From: Candidatus Calidifonticultor daggyaiensis
GTDB taxonomy: Bacteria > Actinomycetota > Humimicrobiia > Humimicrobiales > Humimicrobiaceae
Length of the DNA stretch: 5,281 bases
Reading direction: 5' to 3'
Assembly: GCA_015661035.1 (NCBI GenBank)
Contig: JACVJA010000134.1
Coordinates: forward strand, 1 to 5,281
The translations under genes were made by a program, and so were the position numbers. The notes beneath the pieces were generated by a model that saw only the letters and a program-made list of their open reading frames with translations, made no database searches and was not told the DNA's origin. How positions within the stretch are numbered: position 1 is the stretch's first letter; the number at the start of each line of letters is the position of its first letter. Below, one piece after another: positions 1-4,499 of the stretch.

Positions 1-969
1 ATCAGCCTGGATGATAATTATCCAATCAATAGCGGTGAAAAATATAAATTGGTCATTCGGGGTTATTCAACTACCTCAACTGATCTTTTTGTAAAAAATA
101 TTTTAGAAATTTTACAAGGAACAGAAGCCTATTTATATTTTCCAGAAAATTTAAAAAAACTTAAACTTGATGGTCAAGAAACGAATTATACTTTAAAACT
201 TGCTTTATATGAAAATAAAGAAAATGTGCCTCCAGTAATTACTAATCTTCGAATCGAAATAACTAATTCACAAACAGCAGAAATTCTTTTTAATTCTAAT
301 GAACCGATTACTTATTTAGTGCAGTATAAAAGTAATTTTGATACCGGTAGTTCAACAGTCGGGATAGATTATTTTGAAAATTGTCCTTATCAAATTAGAG
401 ACTGCCAAATCGCTCTGGATGTTGCGCCAGGAAGAAATTACAATTTCATTCTTTTAGCTTATGATTACTGGCAAAATAAAACAGAAAAAGAAGGAAATTT
501 TCAAACTCCAGAAGAGGTTCAAAAAACAACCACTTCTTTTCAAGAGGGAAATTCAGAAACTACAACTAAACCTTTTAATCAAATTCAAATTAATCAAACT
601 CAAAGCCCAAACACACAAAAATTAAAAGATAGTTCAATCAATCAAAATCAATCTCTGTCTTCAGGTCGTTCCAATGATAAAACAGTTTCTCAACAAAAGA
701 GAAGGGAACAACTTAAGAGTGAAGAGCAAATATTATTAGAAACAAGATTATCAGAAACAGGAACAAAAGAAACTCAATATACTACTTCTATAAAAGAACA
801 ATATTTTGAAAAAGAGAATATCTTTCAGCAACCATCGCGAACTTCAACTGCTTATGAAAAGAAAAGTATTTTTGATTCTTTAAAATCGCAAAGAGCCTAT
901 ATTATTTTCACTTTAATGGCCCTGCCGCTATTATTTTTAATTTTCTTTTTCAAAAAAATTAAAAAATGA
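1..969 (+). CDS. Surface protein with FN3-like domain and C-terminal membrane anchor (5' partial)
   Basis: The frame is open from base 1 to the TGA at 967-969, giving 322 visible residues. The true start lies upstream; a TTG at 49 is only an internal codon. Visible residues 1-75 look like the end of a beta-rich domain. Residues about 76-170 resemble a fibronectin-III or purple-acid-phosphatase-N-like beta sandwich: a PPVITNL opening, an AEILFNSNEPITY strand pair like the family's 'TWTTNEP' motif, and a closing YNFILLAYDYW strand. Two Cys seven residues apart inside it could form a disulfide. Residues about 175-297 are a Gln/Asn/Thr/Ser-rich linker with a charged stretch. A hydrophobic helix follows (about 299-318) with a KKIKK tail, so the body probably lies outside the membrane. 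Its stop overlaps the start of the next gene by ATGA, which suggests translational coupling to the pilus genes. A role in surface display or pilus biogenesis is inferred from context. The exact family was not identified. Confidence 0.8.
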   Translation: MSLDDNYPINSGEKYKLVIRGYSTTSTDLFVKNILEILQGTEAYLYFPENLKKLKLDGQETNYTLKLALYENKENVPPVITNLRIEITNSQTAEILFNSNEPITYLVQYKSNFDTGSSTVGIDYFENCPYQIRDCQIALDVAPGRNYNFILLAYDYWQNKTEKEGNFQTPEEVQKTTTSFQEGNSETTTKPFNQIQINQTQSPNTQKLKDSSINQNQSLSSGRSNDKTVSQQKRREQLKSEEQILLETRLSETGTKETQYTTSIKEQYFEKENIFQQPSRTSTAYEKKSIFDSLKSQRAYIIFTLMALPLLFLIFFFKKIKK

Positions 970-1523
970 AAGCTTTTACTTTAATAGAAATAGTTTTTGT
1001 GCTTTTGGTTATTTCTTTTATTATAACGGCAATTTTCTTAATAAGCTTAAATTTATCTAATTACAATGTCTTTGTTGTTTTAGAAATTGGTAAACAAGGA
1101 GAAGTAGATCTTACTTTACAAGAAATCGAAAATGAATTAAAATCAATGGTTTATTCAAAGAATGGTTCTTATCCTTTAGAAATAGCAACATCGAATGAAA
1201 TAGTTTTTTATAAAGATTTTGAAAACGATGGAATTCCTGAAAAGGTTCGTTATTTTGTTGAAGTCGATAATTTTCGAAAACAAGTTTTTTTGTTTAATTC
1301 TACTACCTTAAATTATGAATCTTTACCAGTAATTGACAGAATTTTTGTTAAAAATTTATCAACCCCAACTGTTTTTAAATATTTTGATAAAAATTTTCAA
1401 GAAACATCAATCATTGCTGATATTCGAATTATTAAGGTGAATTTAGCTGCTGTTTTTAAATTCCCAAATAAAATATACGAAAATTATATTATAGCCGTTC
1501 CTCGAAATTTGAAAGAAAAATGA
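966..1523 (+). CDS. Minor type IV pseudopilin, PilW/GspJ/ComGF-like
   Basis: This 185-residue protein starts with a prepilin signal: a three-residue leader MKA, then FTLIE with Glu at mature position 5, then a hydrophobic helix to about residue 30. A prepilin peptidase (PilD family) would cut and N-methylate it, and the mature protein would join the base or tip of a type IV pilus-like fibre. Residue -1 is Ala where Gly is usual. The globular part contains a 'FYKDFENDGIPEKVRYFVE' segment, which resembles the 'DxDGDGxPExVRY' region often seen in PilW- or GspJ-type minor pilins. Length fits that group. The ATG overlaps the preceding stop (ATGA 966-969), and its own TGA overlaps the next ATG (1520-1523). 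No Shine-Dalgarno sequence is visible, so coupling probably drives initiation. The prepilin call is strong; the subtype is an inference. Confidence 0.85.
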   Translation: MKAFTLIEIVFVLLVISFIITAIFLISLNLSNYNVFVVLEIGKQGEVDLTLQEIENELKSMVYSKNGSYPLEIATSNEIVFYKDFENDGIPEKVRYFVEVDNFRKQVFLFNSTTLNYESLPVIDRIFVKNLSTPTVFKYFDKNFQETSIIADIRIIKVNLAAVFKFPNKIYENYIIAVPRNLKEK

Positions 1524-3172
1524 GATATTATGAACTTTTGCGGAAAAATAATCAAGAGACGCGAATTGGTGCGAACTTTATTGATGACCGCGAGCTTAGG
1601 CGAATGAATAATACGCAAAATAATATGAACTATAACGAATTTATACGAATAGACAATGAAAGGCAAATGAATATGAATAATATTCGCAATAATTTGCGTT
1701 TAAATATTTGTGATTTAAAAGGACAGGTAACTGTGTTTATTATCATTTTTATTTTTTTAATAACATTTCTTTTTGCCGCATCAAGCTTGTTTATCAATAG
1801 TTATCTTTCTTTTCAAGAAAGAAAAATTAATGAAATAAGAGCTTTAAATATTGCTGAATCTGGCATTGAATATTATCGTTGGTTTTTAAATCATTTTCCC
1901 GAAGATTATACTGACGGAACTGGTAGACCAGGACCGTATATTCATGCTTTCCAAAATAGATTAGGCGAAACTATCGGTGAATTTGCTTTAGAAATATCAC
2001 CGGTTGCCTCAGGAACATACGTAGTCAGGGTTAGATCAACTGGTAGATTATACAGCATACCTGTAAAAGAAAAAATTATTAAATCTATCTTGGGAAAACA
2101 ATCAATAGCTAAATTTGCTTTTCTTTTAGATGATAATGTAAGATTTGGCGAAGGCACTGTTGTTTACGGGGAAATTCATTCTAATAAAGGTATACGATTT
2201 GATGGAATTGCTTATAATTGGGTAAAGAGCTCTTTGACTACTTATTCTGATCCAGATCATTCGGGTTGTCAAGAGTGGGCAGTTCATACGCATGTTAGCC
2301 CTCAAGATCCTTGCCCACCTCCTAATTCAGATCCTTCGCTTTTACCCCAAAGAAACGATGTTTTTAAAGTTGGCAGACAAGTTGGTGTTCAAACTATTGA
2401 TTTTGAAGGAATCACTTTAGACCTCCGGAATTTAAAGAACTTAGCTCTTCAGAATGGTCGTTATTTTAGTTATTCAGGAGATAGAAATTACGGTTATGAA
2501 ATTATTTTTAAAGAAAATAATTTTGATGTTTATAAAGTCATTAATATAGTTAATCAACCGCCGGGATGCAGAATTTATGATACTTATGAAGGTTATGGTT
2601 CAAATAGTCGTTTTCAGCATAGTACTTGGAGTATTCAGACAAAACAATTTGTAGGCACTTATGATTATCCTGCCAATGGAGTTATTTTTGTTGAGGATAA
2701 TGTATGGCTGAGCGGACAAATTAAAAATAAAAAAATTATTGTTGGCGCTGGAATTTTCCCGGAAAGTCCCTCGAAAACATCTAACATTATTATTAATAAC
2801 AATTTAAAATATACTTATTTCGACGGTAGCGATTCTTTAGGAATAATTGCTCAGAAAAATATTAATGTTGGACTTAAAAGTGCTGATAATTTAGAAGTTG
2901 ACGGAGCTTTGATAGCTCAAACAGGAAGAATTGGTAGGTATTATTATAGTTCGGAATGCGGTGAGGGTTACAAAAGAAACAAAATCAAAGTATTTGGTTC
3001 AATAATTTCAAGAAGGAGATATGGTTTTAGTTGGGTTTCAGGAAATGAGTGGGTCTCTGGCTATAATTTAAGAGAAATTGTTTATGATAACAATCTTCTT
3101 TATTATTATCCTCCTTATTTTCCGCGTGCCAGTGAATTTTACTCAACTCTTTTGTGGGAAATTGAAAAATAG
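1520..3172 (+). CDS. PilX-like pilus assembly protein with unusual N-terminal leader
   Basis: This 550-residue protein has one membrane helix near the N-terminus (about 71-94) directly after a KGQV motif (G68). The segment RALNIAESGIEYYRWFLN (108-124) follows and is the hallmark of PilX-type minor pilins, close to the 'A..AAEAGI' motif. A large beta-rich domain (about 200-500) has short repeating strands such as GEIHSNKGIRFDG and GVIFVEDNVWLSGQI, suggesting a beta-helix or stacked-turn fold. The C-terminus (YDNNLLYYYPPYFP...LLWEIE) matches the ending I associate with PilX-like proteins of CPR bacteria. Unlike a classic prepilin it lacks Glu5 after G68. The first 67 residues are cytoplasmic, rich in Asn, Arg and Met, and encoded by a ~10-bp DNA repeat. 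The start at 1520 is favoured by the ATGA overlap. An in-frame ATG at 1673 would give a 499-residue protein with a 16-residue leader before the Gly. It probably works with the preceding pseudopilin in pilus initiation or adhesion. Confidence 0.8.
   Translation: MRYYELLRKNNQETRIGANFIDDRELRRMNNTQNNMNYNEFIRIDNERQMNMNNIRNNLRLNICDLKGQVTVFIIIFIFLITFLFAASSLFINSYLSFQERKINEIRALNIAESGIEYYRWFLNHFPEDYTDGTGRPGPYIHAFQNRLGETIGEFALEISPVASGTYVVRVRSTGRLYSIPVKEKIIKSILGKQSIAKFAFLLDDNVRFGEGTVVYGEIHSNKGIRFDGIAYNWVKSSLTTYSDPDHSGCQEWAVHTHVSPQDPCPPPNSDPSLLPQRNDVFKVGRQVGVQTIDFEGITLDLRNLKNLALQNGRYFSYSGDRNYGYEIIFKENNFDVYKVINIVNQPPGCRIYDTYEGYGSNSRFQHSTWSIQTKQFVGTYDYPANGVIFVEDNVWLSGQIKNKKIIVGAGIFPESPSKTSNIIINNNLKYTYFDGSDSLGIIAQKNINVGLKSADNLEVDGALIAQTGRIGRYYYSSECGEGYKRNKIKVFGSIISRRRYGFSWVSGNEWVSGYNLREIVYDNNLLYYYPPYFPRASEFYSTLLWEIEK
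1561..1690 (+). repeat. Degenerate ~10-bp GCGAAT array inside the pilX-like gene
   Basis: Units close to (G/A)CGAAT start at 1561, 1571, 1590, 1600, 1625 (ATGAAC), 1635, 1645, 1663 (GCAAAT) and 1673 (ATGAAT). The steps are 10, 19, 10, 25, 10, 10, 18 and 10 bp, so most are one or two multiples of about 10. Because 10 is not a multiple of 3, the unit falls in all three frames and leaves no clear amino-acid repeat; this favours a DNA-level origin. It covers residues about 14-57 of the protein. The unit resembles the CCGAAT block at 4310-4349 and more loosely the CGCGGAT array at 4121-4235. I saw this by eye; a chance origin in AT-rich, Asn-rich coding DNA cannot be ruled out. Confidence 0.5.
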
Positions 3173-3195
3173 AGTTTTCCACAATTTTAAAATTT
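3152..3195 (+). terminator. Probable intrinsic terminator overlapping the 3' end of the pilX-like gene
   Basis: A 10-bp stem pairs TTGTGGGAAA (3152-3161) with TTTTCCACAA (3175-3184), with one G-U pair. Two more inner pairs (T-G, T-A) are possible. The loop holds the TAG stop at 3170-3172. The stem is followed by the T/A-rich run TTTTAAAATTT at 3185-3195. The tail is not a pure T tract, so strength is uncertain. Its position, between the pilus operon and a promoter-like element, fits operon termination. Confidence 0.55.
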
Positions 3196-3210
3196 CCTAA
3201 TAGTAAATTT

Positions 3211-3221
3211 TATGGTAAAAT
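3211..3221 (+). promoter_or_regulatory. Candidate extended -10 promoter for the pilin gene
   Basis: The sequence TATGGTAAAAT contains TG-N-TAAAAT, an extended -10 element with the hexamer TAAAAT at 3216-3221 (5 of 6 to TATAAT). No good -35 is seen at 17 bp (TTTCCT at 3193-3198). Transcription would start near 3228, giving a leader of about 39 nt. Its position just after the likely terminator and before the pilin gene supports it. Confidence 0.45.
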
Positions 3222-3225
3222 AAAA

Positions 3226-3249
3226 TTAATAAAGGTCATACTTTATTAA
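3226..3249 (+). other. AT-rich hairpin at the predicted 5' end of the pilin mRNA
   Basis: A perfect 9-bp inverted repeat, TTAATAAAG (3226-3234) and CTTTATTAA (3241-3249), encloses the 6-base loop GTCATA. It lies right at the predicted transcription start and ends 17 bases before the pilin ATG. The rest of the leader is A/T-rich and has no Shine-Dalgarno sequence next to the start. A 5'-end hairpin can stabilise an mRNA. The stem has only one G-C pair and may be weak. Confidence 0.35.
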
Positions 3250-3266
3250 AAATTTTTATATTAAAA

Positions 3267-3728
3267 ATGAATAAAAAACATCAAGGTTTTACTCTTATTG
3301 AAATTCTTTTGGTCATAGGTATCATTGTCCTTTTAGCGGGAGCAATAATAGTCGCTATTAATCCTGGCCGTCAATTTGCTAAAGCTAGAAATACCCAAAG
3401 AGTTACTGATGTTAATGCAATTTTAAGTTCAATTGTTCAAGTTATGACAGATAATCAAGGAAGATGGAGTTGTTCCGGAAGCACTTATTACGCGACTTCT
3501 TTGCCGGTAACAACTGCAACTATTGTAACTATTACAGAAACAGACACAACTCAAATTAATCTTTCTTGTGTAACTCCTAATTATGTTCCTCGGGTTCCGA
3601 TTGATCCATCTCTGCCAACAGATTCTTCCAACACAGGGTATACTTTAATTTATGCAACTTCAACTGGAAGAATAACTGTTTGTGCTCCTAATGCGGAATT
3701 AGGAGAAACAATTTGTACCCAAAGATAA
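3267..3728 (+). CDS. Type IV prepilin (PilA/PulG-like pilin)
   Basis: This 153-residue protein has a textbook class III signal peptide: leader MNKKHQG, then FTLIEILLVIGIIVLLAGAI with Glu at mature position 5. A prepilin peptidase would cut after G7 and methylate the new Phe. The hydrophobic helix (8-30) serves as membrane anchor and later as the filament core. Next come NPGRQFAKARNTQRVTDVNAI (32-52), the amphipathic helix typical of PulG/PilA-like pilins in CPR bacteria, and a small globular domain. Four Cys (69, 101, 139, 150) could make two disulfides, and the C-terminal pair may form a D-region loop. The PRVPIDPSLPTD segment and the GYTLIYATSTGRITVCAP ending fit this family. It has its own promoter-like element and follows a terminator, so it is probably expressed separately, perhaps more strongly than the minor pilins upstream. 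Whether it is the major pilin cannot be told from the window. Confidence 0.93.
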   Translation: MNKKHQGFTLIEILLVIGIIVLLAGAIIVAINPGRQFAKARNTQRVTDVNAILSSIVQVMTDNQGRWSCSGSTYYATSLPVTTATIVTITETDTTQINLSCVTPNYVPRVPIDPSLPTDSSNTGYTLIYATSTGRITVCAPNAELGETICTQR

Positions 3729-3737
3729 AATAAAAAA

Positions 3738-3857
3738 TTAACTTCCTTTCTTTTTCTTTATTTTCTTAATACCAATATTTTGAACTTTTCCTTTTAATCG
3801 TGGTGGTTTTCTTGGTGGATAAAGTGTTTTCAATTTCATATTTTGTATATTCTTCAT
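3738..3857 (-). CDS. Tiny, highly basic 39-residue protein, ATGA-coupled to the EF-Tu-like gene
   Basis: On the minus strand the frame runs from ATG at 3857-3855 to TAA at 3740-3738, giving 39 residues. It has 12 Lys and 2 Arg and no Asp or Glu. Its middle reads YPPRKPPRLKGKV, and it ends in a lysine cluster, KKIKKKK. Its ATG overlaps the TGA of the upstream gene as ATGA (3857-3854), the same arrangement as the plus-strand pilus genes; this is the main argument that it is real. An internal ATG at codon 7 would give 33 residues. Composition resembles small ribosomal or RNA-binding proteins, and the partner gene is translation-related, so a ribosome- or RNA-associated role is a guess. I do not recognise the family. 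AT-rich DNA readily yields Lys-rich ORFs, so a chance ORF remains possible. It ends 9 bp from the convergent pilin stop. Confidence 0.55.
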   Translation of the reverse strand: MKNIQNMKLKTLYPPRKPPRLKGKVQNIGIKKIKKKKGS

Positions 3858-4108
3858 ATTTCTTTATAAACTAAATCTCCTTCTTTGGTTTTACCTTGAA
3901 CTTGGACAGCGACTTCTTGTCCATTTTTAGCTTTCAAAACTTTTTTTCTTTCTATTTCCATTGATTCAACTACTTGTTTAAATTTTTCCTCGCCATTTTT
4001 CTTTTTAATTATAATTACATCTCCAATTTTTAAATCATCTTCTAGTTCAATAACAGCAGCCGGTATATGTCCATAAAAATGTTTTACTCTACCAATTAGT
4101 TTTTCCAT
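3854..4108 (-). CDS. Translation elongation factor-like protein (stand-alone EF-Tu domain 2 beta barrel)
   Basis: This 84-residue protein matches the small 'translation elongation factor-like' family of CPR bacteria and archaea, made of a single EF-Tu domain 2-like beta barrel. Visible hallmarks are an opening IGRVKHFYGHIPAAVIEL strand pair, the LKIGDVIIIK turn, the VESMEIERKKVLKAKNGQEVAV segment that mirrors 'V.SMQ.....V..A..G..VG' of EF-Tu domain 2, and a closing KEGDLVYKE. There is no GTPase domain, so it cannot act as a GTP-dependent factor; its cellular role is not established. The ATG at 4108 is the only good start: an out-of-frame ATG six bases upstream stops after five codons. No clear Shine-Dalgarno sequence precedes it. 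It lies downstream of gap on the same strand but behind a 391-bp repeat-rich spacer, so it probably has its own promoter. Its stop overlaps the next small ORF by ATGA. Confidence 0.85.
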   Translation of the reverse strand: MEKLIGRVKHFYGHIPAAVIELEDDLKIGDVIIIKKKNGEEKFKQVVESMEIERKKVLKAKNGQEVAVQVQGKTKEGDLVYKEI

Positions 4109-4120
4109 CCCATTGATAGA

Positions 4121-4235
4121 TGCGGATCAACGCGGATTTATTTAAGACACGGATACACGTAGCTATATTGAATAACACTGATTAACGCGGATAATAGAGA
4201 GAGGTGGATTTATAGAGACGCGGATAGACACGGAT
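4121..4235 (+). repeat. Left arm of inverted array: CGCGGAT units
   Basis: Units on the plus strand begin at 4121 (TGCGGAT), 4131 (CGCGGAT), 4148 (CACGGAT), 4176 (CACTGAT), 4186 (CGCGGAT), 4203 (GGTGGAT), 4219 (CGCGGAT) and 4229 (CACGGAT). The steps are 10, 17, 28, 10, 17, 16 and 10 bp, so three close pairs are separated by longer gaps. The unit is the reverse complement of the right-arm unit. It begins 12 bp upstream of the EF-Tu-like start codon, so on the minus strand it would form the 5' leader of that gene. The unit CGCGGAT is far richer in CG than the surrounding DNA. Confidence 0.8.
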
Positions 4236-4274
4236 TTAAAATGATGTTTGTCTATTTGGATAATCACGAAAGAT

Positions 4275-4280
4275 AGTATA
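4275..4280 (-). promoter_or_regulatory. Candidate -10 element for the EF-Tu-like gene
   Basis: The minus strand reads TATACT (5 of 6 to TATAAT) in the unique, AT-rich centre of the spacer, between the two repeat arms. No convincing -35 was found; the best is a weak TTACTA about 19 bp upstream. Transcription would start near 4268 and give a leader of about 160 nt that includes the whole left repeat arm. A match this short can occur by chance. Confidence 0.3.
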
Positions 4281-4309
4281 ACAAATATAAGTTTGGAGTT
4301 AGTAATTAC

Positions 4310-4349
4310 CTGAATGATTACCCGAATGAAGACCGAATGTTATCCGAAT
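4310..4349 (+). repeat. CCGAAT block with 11-12-bp steps
   Basis: Four units, CTGAAT at 4310 and CCGAAT at 4322, 4333 and 4344, are spaced 12, 11 and 11 bp. The block lies just left of the ATC(C/T)GCG arm and is 15 bp out from its first unit, so the phase breaks between them. It looks like a diverged variant of the same array and also resembles the GCGAAT array in the pilX-like gene. Confidence 0.6.
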
Positions 4350-4356
4350 AAAATTT

Positions 4357-4480
4357 ATCTGCGTTAATACACGTTATATCCGCGTATATCTGCGTTTTAA
4401 TCCGCGCTTATCCGCGTTATATCTGCGTGAATCCGCGTCTCAATCCGCGTTCATCCCCGTTTTATCCGCGTAAATCCGCG
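4357..4480 (+). repeat. Right arm: helically phased ATC(C/T)GCG array
   Basis: Ten exact ATC(C/T)GCG units start at 4357, 4378, 4388, 4400, 4410, 4421, 4431, 4443, 4464 and 4474. Two variants complete the ladder: ATACACG at 4367 and ATCCCCG at 4453. The steps are 10, 11, 10, 12, 10, 11, 10, 12, 10, 11 and 10 bp (mean 10.6), with a higher-order step of 21-22 bp. The bases between units are A/T-rich and poorly conserved. The array ends 20 bp from the gap stop codon, so on the minus strand it is the 3' untranslated region of gap. It opposes the CGCGGAT arm at 4121-4235. Confidence 0.9.
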
Positions 4481-4499
4481 GTATTAATTTTCGACCTTT

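Larger units (their letters stand above)
4109..4499. other. Repeat-rich spacer between gap and the EF-Tu-like gene
   Basis: This 391-bp gap between two minus-strand genes has no convincing ORF. Its layout is a left inverted arm (4121-4235), a unique AT-rich centre (about 4236-4309), a CCGAAT block (4310-4349) and the right arm (4357-4480). In a minus-strand RNA the right arm would read as ACGCGGAT units and the left arm as ATCCGCG units, so the two could pair in several registers as a long imperfect stem. No classic terminator with a T tract was found after gap. No terminal inverted repeats with target duplications, transposase or integrase were seen. Confidence 0.75.

Noticed and set aside
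967..969. TGA read as glycine (code 25)
   Set aside because: Reading through gives only a few codons before TAA, and TGA sits in ATGA overlaps and ends the EF-Tu-like gene at its normal length.
1484..1666. 60-codon minus-strand ORF
   Set aside because: It lies wholly across the junction of two well-supported plus-strand genes and resembles no family; a shadow frame.
1942..2157. 71-codon minus-strand ORF
   Set aside because: It is antisense to the clearly coding PilX-like gene, with no start context or recognisable motifs.
3175..3183. DnaA box (TTTTCCACA)
   Set aside because: It fits the loose consensus TTWTNCACA, but it is a single site inside the terminator stem with no cluster or origin-like context.
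3721..3760. Bidirectional terminator from A-rich and T-rich stretches
   Set aside because: The pairing is imperfect and driven by composition; the T-rich side lies inside the small basic ORF.
4466..4481. Hairpin CCGCG/CGCGG as gap terminator
   Set aside because: Only 5 bp, formed by two neighbouring repeat units, and not followed by a T tract on the minus strand.
4109..4499. CRISPR array
   Set aside because: The unit is about 7 bp with 3-5 bp fillers, the arms are inverted relative to each other, and there are no 25-40-bp repeats with unique spacers or cas genes.
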